This document shows, piece after piece, positions 44,899 through 53,645 of a stretch of 64,000 nucleotides of DNA. The first letter of the stretch is position 1; each line of letters starts with the position of its first letter. The notes under the pieces were generated by a model. It was not told where the DNA came from. It ran no database searches and was given only the letters and a program-made list of their open reading frames with translations. This stretch comes from Burkholderia sp. BCC0506 (lineage in GTDB: Bacteria; Pseudomonadota; Gammaproteobacteria; Burkholderiales; Burkholderiaceae): NCBI RefSeq assembly GCF_902833145.1, contig NZ_CADFEN010000001.1, positions 497,994-561,993 of the forward strand. Reading direction: 5' to 3'. Position numbers and translations under genes: made by a program.

Positions 44899-45821
44899 GC
44901 CGCGACCTCCTTGCTCAGCAGGTCGAGCAGATAGCGGCCGTAACCGCTTTTCGCGAGCTTGTGGGCGAGCGTTTCGAGCTGCTCCGCATCGATCCAGCCG
45001 AGCCGGTACGCGATTTCCTCGGGACACGCGATCTGCAGGCCCTGGCGCGCCTGCATCACCTGGATGAAATTGGCCGCGTCGAGCAGCGATTCGTGCGTGC
45101 CGGTGTCGAGCCAGGCGTAGCCGCGCCCGAGTATCTCGACGTTCAGCGCGCCGCGCCCGAGTATCTCGACGTTCAGCGCGCCGCGCGCGAGATACGCGAG
45201 GTTCAGGTCGGTAATTTCCAGTTCGCCGCGCGCGGACGGCCGCACGGCCTTCGCCAGTTCGACGACGTCGTTGTCGTAGAAATAGAGGCCGGTGACCGCA
45301 TAGTTCGACTTCGGCTCGCGCGGCTTCTCCTCGAGATCGATCGCGCGGCCATCCGCGTCGAACGACACGACGCCGTAGCGCTCCGGATCGCGCACGTAGT
45401 AGCCGAACACGGTCGCGCCGGCGGTCCGTGCGGCGGCCTGTTGCAGCAGCGACGACAGCGCGGGCCCGTGATAGATGTTGTCGCCGAGCACGAGCGCCGC
45501 CGCGTCGCGACCGATGAACGGCGCGCCGATCACGAACGCCTGGGCCAGGCCGTCGGGGCTCGGCTGCGCCGCATACGAAAAGTTCATGCCCCACTGGCTG
45601 CCGTCGCCGAGCAGTTGCCGGAACGCGTCGAGATCGCGCGGCGTCGAGATGATCAGCACGTCGCGGATGCCCGACAGCATGATCGTGCTGAGCGGGTAAT
45701 AGATCATCGGTTTGTCGTACACCGGCATCAACTGCTTCGATACCGAATGCGTGAGCGGATGAAGCCGGGTGCCCGAGCCGCCCGCCAGAATCAGTCCTTT
45801 ACGGCCAATCGCTGTTTGCAT
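44895..45821 (-). CDS. rmlA: glucose-1-phosphate thymidylyltransferase with internal duplication
   Basis: A 308-residue nucleotidyltransferase. [16 protein letters not shown] is the nucleotide motif; [26 protein letters not shown] and [17 protein letters not shown] follow the RmlA pattern. Near residues 214-234, just before [13 protein letters not shown], the segment [10 protein letters not shown] occurs twice because of an exact 30-bp tandem duplication (45121-45180). Family members are usually about 290-298 residues, so the extra ten explain the length. The duplicated strand lies close to the active-site edge; activity may be altered. GAGG precedes ATG 45821. It is first in the rmlACDB unit, 90 bases after an MFS gene. 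Confidence 0.9.
   Translation of the reverse strand: MQTAIGRKGLILAGGSGTRLHPLTHSVSKQLMPVYDKPMIYYPLSTIMLSGIRDVLIISTPRDLDAFRQLLGDGSQWGMNFSYAAQPSPDGLAQAFVIGAPFIGRDAAALVLGDNIYHGPALSSLLQQAAARTAGATVFGYYVRDPERYGVVSFDADGRAIDLEEKPREPKSNYAVTGLYFYDNDVVELAKAVRPSARGELEITDLNLAYLARGALNVEILGRGALNVEILGRGYAWLDTGTHESLLDAANFIQVMQARQGLQIACPEEIAYRLGWIDAEQLETLAHKLAKSGYGRYLLDLLSKEVAA
45121..45180. repeat. 30-bp perfect tandem duplication inside rmlA
   Basis: 45121-45150 and 45151-45180 are identical, and the first six bases after the second copy continue the match. It is in frame and adds ten residues. Slippage or unequal exchange at the short flanking homology is the likely cause; an assembly artefact is possible. 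Confidence 0.95.
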
Positions 45822-45911
45822 GAGGTCCCTCGCTGCCAGAGGAAAAAATGCGTGCGTGATACGCGAAATAGATCGAGTGCTTCGATTGCCGGCGATACCC
45901 GCGCGGCCCCA

Positions 45912-47309
45912 CTACGGCTGCTCGGCGCCGCCGGCGTGAATCGCACGAAATACGATCGCGAAACCGAGCGCGTACAGCGCGGCGATCACCGCGAAGCCCG
46001 CGGCCGTCGCGCGGTCCGGATCGTCGATTACGTGCAGGATCACCGAGGCGATCGCGATGCCGACGAGCGAACCGATCTGCCGGCTCGCGTTCAGCGACGC
46101 GGCGGCGAGGTTCGCGTCGGCCGCATCGGCCGACTGCATCACGACGAGGTTCATCGCCGGAATGGCCTGGCCGGCGCCGAAGTTCGCGAGGCCGACCGCG
46201 ACGGCCAGCACCGGATACGGCATCGCCGCGACGCCGACGAGCGCCACGCTGCCGAGCGCGGCAAGCGCGAGCCCGGTGAGCAGCGTGCGGCGCGCGCCGA
46301 GCCGGGCGCTGACTTTCGCGGACGCGAGATTGCCGATGCCGAACATCGCCATCAGCGGAAACAGTTCGAATCCGGCGACGAGGGCGCTCGCGCCGCGGAC
46401 GTTCTGCAGATAGAGGCTCAATAAAAAGATCTCGGCGAGAATGCCGAAGTTGATCGCGAGGCCCAGCGTGCTGCCCGCGACGAAGCGCCGGTTCGCGAGC
46501 AGCGCCGGCGACAGGATGCGCGAGTTCGCGTAGCGCTCGCGCAGTACGAATGCCGCGGTGGCGGCCAACGTCGCCGCCACGCCGGCGACGATCGACGGCG
46601 AGCGCCAGCCGGCGCCGGGCCCTTCGATCAGCGTGAAGCTCAGCGCGGCGAGCGCGAGCGCGCCGAACAGATGGCCGAGCGCATTCAACGGGCCGGGATG
46701 ACGCGGCGCCCGCGCGATATGCCGGTACGTGAGCCACAGGCCCGCCGCACCGACCGGCAGATTCACCCAGAAGATGCCGCGCCAGCCGATCGCGTCGACC
46801 AGCACACCGCCGACGCACGGCCCGAGCGCCATCGCGGCCGACACCAGCGCGCCCCAGATGCCGATCATCCGCGTGCGCATCGGGCCCGGTGGAAACGCGA
46901 GCGTGAGCAGGCTCAGCGAACTCGGCATGAAGAGCGCCGCGCCGACACCCTGCGCGAGGCGCGCGGCGACCAGTGCGCCGCTGGACTGCGCGGCCGCGCA
47001 CAGCACCGACGCGCCGACGAACAGCGCGAGCCCGGCGACGTAGACGGCTTTCGACCCGTAGCGGTTCGCGAGCGCGCCGCCGAGCAGCAGCAGTGCGGCG
47101 AAGCTGAGCGTGTACGCATCGACGACCCACACCAGCGCGGTCAGCGACATCGACAGGCTGGTTTCCATGGCCTTCAGCGCGACGTTGACGATCGTCACGT
47201 CGAGCATGGCCATCACGAAGCCGCACGCGAGCGCGACCATCACGAGCACGGGGCGCGCCGCGGCGGATGCGTACGCGCCGGCGGCCGGCGTGGCGCTCCC
47301 GCCGCTCAT
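45912..47309 (-). CDS. MFS transporter, DHA2-type exporter
   Basis: A 465-residue major-facilitator protein. MLDVTIVNVALKAM in segment 1 and VVDAYTLSFAALLLLGGALANRYGSKAVYV around segments 2-3 are DHA2 (EmrB-like) signatures; RLAQGVGAALFMPSSLSL and ALGPCVGGVL (motif C, antiporter type) support drug/metabolite:H+ antiport. It overlaps the livF-type gene by four bases, so an exporter is the last gene of a branched-chain-type uptake operon. It may export a product or excess of the imported compound. Confidence 0.85.
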   Translation of the reverse strand: MSGGSATPAAGAYASAAARPVLVMVALACGFVMAMLDVTIVNVALKAMETSLSMSLTALVWVVDAYTLSFAALLLLGGALANRYGSKAVYVAGLALFVGASVLCAAAQSSGALVAARLAQGVGAALFMPSSLSLLTLAFPPGPMRTRMIGIWGALVSAAMALGPCVGGVLVDAIGWRGIFWVNLPVGAAGLWLTYRHIARAPRHPGPLNALGHLFGALALAALSFTLIEGPGAGWRSPSIVAGVAATLAATAAFVLRERYANSRILSPALLANRRFVAGSTLGLAINFGILAEIFLLSLYLQNVRGASALVAGFELFPLMAMFGIGNLASAKVSARLGARRTLLTGLALAALGSVALVGVAAMPYPVLAVAVGLANFGAGQAIPAMNLVVMQSADAADANLAAASLNASRQIGSLVGIAIASVILHVIDDPDRATAAGFAVIAALYALGFAIVFRAIHAGGAEQP

Positions 47310-48025
47310 GCGGCCCGCCCGCCGAGGTACAGGCGCCGCATCTCGTCGCTGTCGAGCAACTCGGCCGCGGGCCCGTCGAGCGCGACGCGCCCCATCGTCA
47401 GCACGATGCCGCGATCGGCGATGCGCAGCGCCTCGATCGCGTTCTGCTCGACCATCAGCACGCCGATGTGCTCGGTGTCGCGCATCCGGACGATCGCGTC
47501 GAACACCTCGTCGACCATCTTCGGCGACAGGCCCGCCGACGGCTCGTCGAGCAGCAGCAGCACCGGGCGCGGCATCAGCGCGCGGGCGAGCGACACGATT
47601 TGCCGCTCGCCGCCGGACAACGCGCCCGCAAGCGACCGGTAGCGGCGCCGGAGGACCGGATACTGCTCGCACAGCTCCTCGATGCGCGCCTCGCGCGGAA
47701 ACGCCGACATCGACTGGCCGCCGAGCATCAGGTTGTCCCGCACGGTCAGCGACGCGAACACGTTGTCGGTCTGCGGCACGAAGCCGATGCCGTACTCGCG
47801 GATCTTGCGGTGGACCGGCACGCGCGCGACGTCGGTGCCCTGGATCGTCACGCTGCCGGCGCGCGGCAGCACGAAGCCCGCGATCGCCTTCAGCAGCGTC
47901 GATTTTCCGCAGCCGTTCGGACCGAGGATCGTCACGATGTCGATGGCGCCGACCGCGAGCGACACGCCATGCAGGATGTCGACTTCCGGCGTGTAGCCGG
48001 CGACGAGTTCGCGCACGTCGATCAT
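47306..48025 (-). CDS. branched-chain-type ABC transporter ATPase, LivF-like
   Basis: A 239-residue ATPase: Walker A GPNGCGKST near residue 35, signature ALSGGERQI near 138 and Walker B LLLLDEPSAG. Length and the FVPQTDNVFASLTVRDNL Q-loop fit LivF. It pairs with the LivG-like subunit encoded upstream, which its start overlaps by four bases. Confidence 0.9.
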   Translation of the reverse strand: MIDVRELVAGYTPEVDILHGVSLAVGAIDIVTILGPNGCGKSTLLKAIAGFVLPRAGSVTIQGTDVARVPVHRKIREYGIGFVPQTDNVFASLTVRDNLMLGGQSMSAFPREARIEELCEQYPVLRRRYRSLAGALSGGERQIVSLARALMPRPVLLLLDEPSAGLSPKMVDEVFDAIVRMRDTEHIGVLMVEQNAIEALRIADRGIVLTMGRVALDGPAAELLDSDEMRRLYLGGRAA

Positions 48026-48807
48026 GACGCCTCCAGCGGGCGAGGGGCGGCATGGGCTCGCCCGAGATATGCGTCCAGTACGCGACGGTTACGCTCCAGC
48101 TCGGCCGGGCGGCAGTTCGCGATCGTCACGCCGCGATCCAGTACGACGCAGCGGTCGCATAGCTCGCGGATGAAATGCATGTCGTGCTCGATGACGACCA
48201 GCGTGACGCCCTGTTTGCGAATCCGTCGCAGCGCGTCGATCAGCTCGCCGCGCAGGTTCGGGTGCACGCCGGCCGTCGGTTCGTCGAGCAACAGCAGTTT
48301 GGGCTCGGTCATCATCGCGCAGGCGATGCCCAGCAGCTTTTTCTGGCCGCCGGAGATCGACGCGGCGGCCAGGTGCGCGACGCCGGACAGTTTCAGCTCG
48401 TCCAGCAGCGCGGCGGCGCGCGCACGGGTATCGGCATCGAGCGCGCGCGTCGCACGGCCGCGCCAGAGTGCGGCGGCGATTCCGTGCCGGGCGGACGACG
48501 CCGCCATCGCGAGTTCGAGCACCGACATGCGCGCGGGCATCGACGGCAACTGGAACGTGCGGCGCACCCCGAGCCGTGCGATCCGGTGCGCGGAGAGCGC
48601 GTCGATCCGCCGACCGTCGAAGCGGATGGCGCCCGCCGCGAGCGGCGCGAAGCCGGTGATCGCGTTGAGCGCGGTGCTCTTGCCGGAGCCGTTCGGGCCG
48701 AGCAGCCCGACGATCTCGCCGCCGTCGACCGACAGCGTGACGCCGGACAGGACGACGTTCTCGCCGTAGCGGATCGTCACGCCGTCGAGATCGAGCAGCG
48801 CGCTCAT
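48022..48807 (-). CDS. branched-chain-type ABC transporter ATPase, LivG-like
   Basis: A 261-residue ATPase with Walker A GPNGSGKST, Walker B LLLLDEPTAG, signature SISGGQKKL and the His-loop VVIEHDMHFI. The longer insert around QLPSMPARMSVLELAMAA and the extended C-terminus distinguish LivG from LivF. It overlaps both neighbours by four bases. Confidence 0.9.
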   Translation of the reverse strand: MSALLDLDGVTIRYGENVVLSGVTLSVDGGEIVGLLGPNGSGKSTALNAITGFAPLAAGAIRFDGRRIDALSAHRIARLGVRRTFQLPSMPARMSVLELAMAASSARHGIAAALWRGRATRALDADTRARAAALLDELKLSGVAHLAAASISGGQKKLLGIACAMMTEPKLLLLDEPTAGVHPNLRGELIDALRRIRKQGVTLVVIEHDMHFIRELCDRCVVLDRGVTIANCRPAELERNRRVLDAYLGRAHAAPRPLEAS

Positions 48808-49691
48808 GGCCGCACCTCCAGGCGCTCCGGCACGAGCCCGTGCGGGCGCCAGATCACGCACGCGAGCAGCATCAGGCCGACGAGACCCAGCCGCACCGCG
48901 CCGGTCAGGTCGCTGCCGACGTCGAGCCAGTCCTTGAGAAACGGCGCCAGCGCGTAGACGGCCTGCACGATCAGCGTGCCGACCAGCACGCCCATGTGGC
49001 TGCCGAGGCCGCCGACCATCACGACGGTCCAGAGCGCGAAAGTCTCCGACGCGATCATCGCGTCCGGCCCGACGTAACCGATGTACCACGCGGCAAGCGC
49101 CCCGGCGAGCGCGGCCGGAAGCGCCCCCGCGATACAGGCACGCGTCTTCAGCGCGAGCGGATCGTAGCCGAAGCAGACCGCGAGCGCGGGTTCCTCGCGC
49201 ATCACCTTCAGCGCGCGGCCGAAGCGGCTTGCGGTCAGGCGCCGGTACGTCGCGTAAGTGAGCGCGAGGCAGCCGGCCGTGACCGCGAGGAACGCGAGAT
49301 CGGCCCACGGCGCCCGCAGCCCCGGGAACAGCGGCGCGATGCCGCCGATGCCTTGCGCGCCGCCGGTGAGCCAGCTTTCGTTGAGCGCGATCGTGCGCAG
49401 GATCTCGGCGATCGCGAGCGTCGCGATCCCCCAGTAGTCGGCGGCGAGCTGCCGACCGAGCCGCGCGACGACGAGCGCCAGCGCACCCGCCGCGGCCAAG
49501 GCGAGCGCCAGCGCCGACAACAACGGCCAGCCCAGCTGCGACGCGATGCCGGCCGCGTACGCGCCGAGCCCGCTGAACGCAATGAAGCCGAAATTGACGA
49601 GCCCCGCATAGCCGGCCTGCAGGTTCAGGCCGAGCGCCATCGTCGCGTACAGGCAGCCGATGGTCAGCAGATGGATGACGAAGCTAGACAC
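48804..49691 (-). CDS. branched-chain-type ABC transporter permease, LivM-like
   Basis: A 295-residue permease with about eight to ten membrane segments. GLNLQAGYAGLVNFGFIAFSGLGAY is the LivM opening and GRALKVMREEPALAVCFGYD the cytoplasmic coupling loop. GTG 49691 is used; it overlaps the 3' end of the LivH-like gene by eight bases, and no ATG lies close by. Confidence 0.88.
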   Translation of the reverse strand: MSSFVIHLLTIGCLYATMALGLNLQAGYAGLVNFGFIAFSGLGAYAAGIASQLGWPLLSALALALAAAGALALVVARLGRQLAADYWGIATLAIAEILRTIALNESWLTGGAQGIGGIAPLFPGLRAPWADLAFLAVTAGCLALTYATYRRLTASRFGRALKVMREEPALAVCFGYDPLALKTRACIAGALPAALAGALAAWYIGYVGPDAMIASETFALWTVVMVGGLGSHMGVLVGTLIVQAVYALAPFLKDWLDVGSDLTGAVRLGLVGLMLLACVIWRPHGLVPERLEVRP

Positions 49692-50577
49692 GCCGCACCT
49701 CCCGATCGAAGATGCCGTAGGGCCGGAAGATCAGCGCGACGAGCAGGATTGCGAACGACACCGCGCCGACGTACTCGACCGGAAAGAACTGCATCGGCCG
49801 ATCGACGAGCCCGCCGAAATCGACGTTCAACGCGACGGTCTCGGCGAGGGCGATCAGCAGCGCGCCGGCCGCCGCGCCGAGCGGATTGCCGAGGCCGCCC
49901 AGGATCGCCGCGGAAAACACCGGAATCAGCAGCCCGTAGCCGAGATTCACGTGCACGCTCTCGGTGGCGCCGAGCATCGTGCCGCCGAGCGCCGCCAGCA
50001 CGCCGCTCGCGAACGTGATCACGTTGGTCACGCGCGTCGCGTCGATGCCGGTCGCGAGCGCCAGCGCGCGATTCGACGCGAGCGCACGCATCGCCCGCCC
50101 GAGGCCGGTGCGGTACAGCAGCGCCGCGAACAGGGCGAGCGCGCCGGCGCCGCAGGCGATCGAACCCAGCTGCGGCACGGACAGCGCGACGCCGGCGATC
50201 GCCATCGGCGGATGCACGTCCTGCGCATACTGCAGCGGCCGCGAACCGGCGACGCCGAGCACCAGCGCGACCGCGAGCATCGAGATCGCGAGCGAGCCGA
50301 TCATCGCCACCGCGCTGCCGGAGCGCAGCAGCCGCGCGAAAACGAACAGGTTCAGCAGCGTCGCGACGGTGCCGATCAGCACGCACGACACGGCCGTCGC
50401 GAGCGCGAACGGCAGCCCCGCGCGCTCCAGCCAGAGCGTCGCGAACGCGCCGAGCATCGCGTACTGGACATGCGCGATGTTGGGAAAGCGGATCAGCGAA
50501 TAGAGCGTCGACAGGCCGACCGACACGAGCAGCAGATCGGCGGTGCGGATCAATACGTCGACAAGGAATGACAGCAT
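49684..50577 (-). CDS. branched-chain-type ABC transporter permease, LivH-like
   Basis: A 297-residue permease with about eight membrane segments. GLGRAMRALASNRALALATGID is the coupling loop and GLGNPLGAAAGALLIALAETVA the conserved late segment of LivH. It lies 36 bases after the binding-protein gene and forms the pore with the LivM-like protein. Confidence 0.88.
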   Translation of the reverse strand: MLSFLVDVLIRTADLLLVSVGLSTLYSLIRFPNIAHVQYAMLGAFATLWLERAGLPFALATAVSCVLIGTVATLLNLFVFARLLRSGSAVAMIGSLAISMLAVALVLGVAGSRPLQYAQDVHPPMAIAGVALSVPQLGSIACGAGALALFAALLYRTGLGRAMRALASNRALALATGIDATRVTNVITFASGVLAALGGTMLGATESVHVNLGYGLLIPVFSAAILGGLGNPLGAAAGALLIALAETVALNVDFGGLVDRPMQFFPVEYVGAVSFAILLVALIFRPYGIFDREVRRV

Positions 50578-50613
50578 GGCGATCTCCTCGGATTCATCCA
50601 GGCGGGCGGTCGT

Positions 50614-51714
50614 TCACTGCTGCGCGACGACCGATTGGCGGTAGATCACCTTCTCGTAGGGCTGGACTTCCCGCTGGCCGTCGGCATCGAACGCGATCGC
50701 GCCGGTCACGCCGGTATACGACTTGCCCAATGCCGCGAGCGCCGTGCGGATCTTGGCGGGATCGGTGGACTGTGCACGGCCGATCGCCGCGGCGGACAAC
50801 AGCGTCGCGTCGTATGCATAGCTGCCGAACGCCGATCGCGGGGCCTCGTTGTACGCGGCCTGATAGGCGCTCGCATACGCTTTCGCGCCCGCGCCGAGCG
50901 CGGCGACCTCGAGGCCGATCTGGCCTTGCGCGATCTGCGCAGGCGTGTCGCTCGTGCACATCGTCAGATAGATGCCGTACCACGGATGCTGGTTGAGCTG
51001 CATCTCGAATGCCTGCCGGTTCAGCGTCGCGGCCTCCTGGCCATAGGCGCTGTACACATACGCATCGGGCTGCGCGCGCGACGCCTGCTCCAGTTCGCGG
51101 CGATAGGTCGACTGCCCTTCGGTATAGAGCACCGTCGACACCACCGTGCCGCCGAGCGCCTCGAAACGCTTCTTGAACTCGCCCGCGATGCCCTGGCCAT
51201 AGCCGTTGTTCGGCGCGATCAGCGCGATGCGGCGCAGCTTGCGGGCATACACGTCCTGAGCGGCGAAGCGCGCGGACAGGTCGTCCAGCCCGATCACGCT
51301 GAACGAGCCCGCGCCGATCTTGCGTACCTGCTGACTCGACGAGCCGATGTTGATGTGCACGTCGCCCTGACGGACCAGGAACTGTCCGACCGGGATCGTC
51401 ACCGACGACGAGAACTCGCCGAGCACGACCGGCACGTGCTCGACGGTCGCGAGCTTGCGCGCGGCGTCGAGCGCGGTATTGGCCGAGCCGCCCGAATCCT
51501 CGATGCGCACGGCGAGTTTCTGGCCCAGCACGCCGCCTTTCGCATTGATCTGCGCGACGGCGAGCTCGATGCCGCGACGCTGGTCTTCGCCGATGGACGC
51601 ACTCGCGCCGGTCAGCGGCAGCACCGCGCCCACGCTGACGTCGGCCTGCACAGTGCCCGAAGCAAGCGTACCGAGCACGATCCAGATACCGAGACTCCAC
51701 TGCCTTGCCTTCAT
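50614..51714 (-). CDS. branched-chain-type periplasmic binding protein, LivK-like
   Basis: A 366-residue Peripla_BP_6 protein. The signal peptide MKARQWSLGIWIVLGTLASGTVQA ends near residue 24. The mature lobe begins DVSVGAVLPLTGASASIGEDQRRGIELAV, and LIAPNNGYGQGIAGEFKKRFEALGG marks the hinge region. The ligand could be a branched-chain or other amino acid, an amide or an aromatic acid; divergent ridA/dadA genes favour an amino acid. GGGAG precedes ATG 51714; an in-frame extension to 51789 is not needed. Confidence 0.88.
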   Translation of the reverse strand: MKARQWSLGIWIVLGTLASGTVQADVSVGAVLPLTGASASIGEDQRRGIELAVAQINAKGGVLGQKLAVRIEDSGGSANTALDAARKLATVEHVPVVLGEFSSSVTIPVGQFLVRQGDVHINIGSSSQQVRKIGAGSFSVIGLDDLSARFAAQDVYARKLRRIALIAPNNGYGQGIAGEFKKRFEALGGTVVSTVLYTEGQSTYRRELEQASRAQPDAYVYSAYGQEAATLNRQAFEMQLNQHPWYGIYLTMCTSDTPAQIAQGQIGLEVAALGAGAKAYASAYQAAYNEAPRSAFGSYAYDATLLSAAAIGRAQSTDPAKIRTALAALGKSYTGVTGAIAFDADGQREVQPYEKVIYRQSVVAQQ

Positions 51715-52032
51715 CTTCGTTCTCCCGTCGCATGGTCGGCCGTCGTGACGACGGCTTGGTTTGATATACAGAAGTGTCGACAGAATCACAGATCAAAAAT
51801 CGTTTGCAAATAAATTTTCGAGTCGCTGTGAAGAATCGCGAAGGCGCCGTGGATTTCACAAAAATTGCCCTTTTTTCATGCATTTATGCACGCCGACAAA
51901 GAGCGTGGATAGCCGTGGTGCAAGCACGCGCCAATGTGGCGCAACGGAGAATATTTCTGAAAAAAGTGTATACAGATGTGAATTGCAGTGCTTAAATTCG
52001 CCCAACTCGACACGACATCGGAGGGCAGTCAG
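51715..52032. promoter_or_regulatory. divergent AT-rich control region with repeated ATACAGAwGTG
   Basis: The 318-bp gap between the leftward transporter operon and the rightward ridA operon is much more AT-rich than its surroundings. ATACAGAAGTG (51765-51775) and ATACAGATGTG (51970-51980) match at ten of eleven positions; the second is part of the palindrome TGTATACA (51967-51974). FCD-type GntR proteins often bind GTATAC-centred sites, and one is encoded at 54549. Confidence 0.45.
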
Positions 52033-52383
52033 ATGGTGGAGATCAAGCGATACGGCGTGGGTGAACGGATGAGCCAACTGGTGGTCGCGGGCGGGCTGGC
52101 ATTCGTCGCCGGGCAGGTGGCGGACGACACGTCGCTCGACGTGGCCGGGCAGACCCGTCAGATCCTCGACAAGATCGACCAACTGCTCGAACGCGCGGGG
52201 CTCGACAAACGCCGGATCGTATCCGCGAGCATCTGGCTGGCCGACTATCGCAGCTTCGCGGAGATGAACCGCGTATGGGATGCGTGGGTGCCGCAGGGCG
52301 ACCCGCCGGCACGCGCATGCGTCGAATCGAAGCTCGCGTTTCCGCAGTACACGGTCGAGATCGCGGCGATTGCCGCAAGCTAG
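52033..52383 (+). CDS. RidA-family enamine/imine deaminase
   Basis: A 116-residue RidA/YjgF protein. The fold begins VEIKRYGVGERMSQLVVAGGLAFVAGQVA, and the C-terminal PPARACVESKLAFPQYTVEIAAIA contains the conserved Arg that anchors the substrate carboxylate and the Glu of the active site. It hydrolyses reactive 2-imino acids released by amino-acid oxidising enzymes, which fits the dadA-type gene 17 bases downstream. GGAGGG precedes ATG 52033; a longer frame from 51988 lacks a ribosome site. Confidence 0.88.
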   Translation: MVEIKRYGVGERMSQLVVAGGLAFVAGQVADDTSLDVAGQTRQILDKIDQLLERAGLDKRRIVSASIWLADYRSFAEMNRVWDAWVPQGDPPARACVESKLAFPQYTVEIAAIAAS

Positions 52384-52400
52384 GGCAGGAGAACCGGACG

Positions 52401-53645
52401 ATGAAGACGATCGTGCTCGGCGGCGGCATCGTCGGCGTGACCACTGCGTATTTCCTCGCGAAGGCGGGCGACGAGGTGACGGTGATCGAACGTCGCGACG
52501 GCGTCGCGCTCGAAACGAGCTTCGCGAACGCCGGGCTGATCGCCCCAGGCCATTCGTATACCTGGGCGTCGCCGCGCGCGCCGAAGATTCTCTTCAAGTC
52601 GCTGTTTGCCGACGGCCAGGCGCTGCGGCTCAAATGGACGCCCGACTGGCGGATGTGGGCCTGGTGCGCGCTGTTCCTGCAGAACTGCACGGCCGAGCGC
52701 TCGCGGCGCAATACGTCGATCAAGGTGCGGCTGTGCCGTTATGCGCAGCAGCGGCTTCAGCAGGCAACGCGCGACGAACTGCTCGAGTACGACCGTACGA
52801 GCGGAGGGCTGCTGTACCTGTATCGCGATCCGGCATCGTTCGAGCGCGGCGTCGCGAACATGCGGATCCTGACCGACAACGGCCTGCCGCTCGACATCCT
52901 GGATGCGCGGGCCACCGTCGAACGCGAGCCCGCGCTGCGCCACGCGGCGGATGCGATCGCGGGCGCGATCCATTGCCCGAGCGACGAGAGCGGCGACGCG
53001 CATCTCTTCACGCGCGCGCTCGCCGAGCGCTGTCGTGCGCTCGGCGTCGAATTCCGCTTCGGCACGTCGATCGACGGCGTGCGCGCAAGCGCCGATGCGA
53101 TCGACTACGTCGAGACGTCGCAGGGCCGCGTCACCGGCGATCGATACGTGCTCGCGCTCGGCGCGTATTCGCCGTTCGTCGCGCGCGCGCTCGGCTACCG
53201 GCTGCCGATCTATCCGGTCAAGGGGTACTCGGTCACGCTGCCGATCGGCGACACGCACGAGCCGCCCGCGCTCGGCGGCGTCGAAGAGAACCAGCTCGTC
53301 GCATGGGCGCGCTTCGGCGACCGGCTGCGGCTCACCGCGACCGCCGAATTCAGCGGCTACGACACCACGCATTCGCCGGGCGATTTCGCGCACATGCTGG
53401 CGACCGCGCGCGCATTGTTTCCGAACGGCGCCGACTACGCGACGCCGTCGTACTGGGCCGGCCTGCGGCCGATGACGCCGGAAGGCACGCCGATCATCGG
53501 TGCATCCCGGCACCGCAACCTGTTTTTCAACACCGGCCACGGCCATATGGGCTGGACCATGTCGTGCGGCACCGCGAAGATCGTGGCGGACCTGATCCAC
53601 GGCAAGCGGCCCGAGATCGACATCACCGGAATGACACTGCAATGA
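52401..53645 (+). CDS. dadA: D-amino-acid dehydrogenase, DadA-type
   Basis: A 414-residue flavoenzyme of the DadA subgroup: TIVLGGGIVGVTTAYFLAKAG, then TSFANAGLIAPGHSYTWASPRAP, the very characteristic DadA N-terminal region, and WAGLRPMTPEGTPIIGASRHRNLFFNTGHGHMGWTMSCG at the C-terminus. It oxidises D-amino acids to imino acids at the membrane, passing electrons to the respiratory chain. CAGGAG precedes ATG 52401. Tight spacing with ridA and overlap with the racemase-family gene indicate one operon for a D-amino acid or similar compound. Confidence 0.88.
   Translation: MKTIVLGGGIVGVTTAYFLAKAGDEVTVIERRDGVALETSFANAGLIAPGHSYTWASPRAPKILFKSLFADGQALRLKWTPDWRMWAWCALFLQNCTAERSRRNTSIKVRLCRYAQQRLQQATRDELLEYDRTSGGLLYLYRDPASFERGVANMRILTDNGLPLDILDARATVEREPALRHAADAIAGAIHCPSDESGDAHLFTRALAERCRALGVEFRFGTSIDGVRASADAIDYVETSQGRVTGDRYVLALGAYSPFVARALGYRLPIYPVKGYSVTLPIGDTHEPPALGGVEENQLVAWARFGDRLRLTATAEFSGYDTTHSPGDFAHMLATARALFPNGADYATPSYWAGLRPMTPEGTPIIGASRHRNLFFNTGHGHMGWTMSCGTAKIVADLIHGKRPEIDITGMTLQ

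Noticed and set aside
45121-45180. Tandem repeat considered as a CRISPR-like array
   Set aside because: Two adjacent identical units without spacers, inside a coding frame; there are no cas genes in the window.
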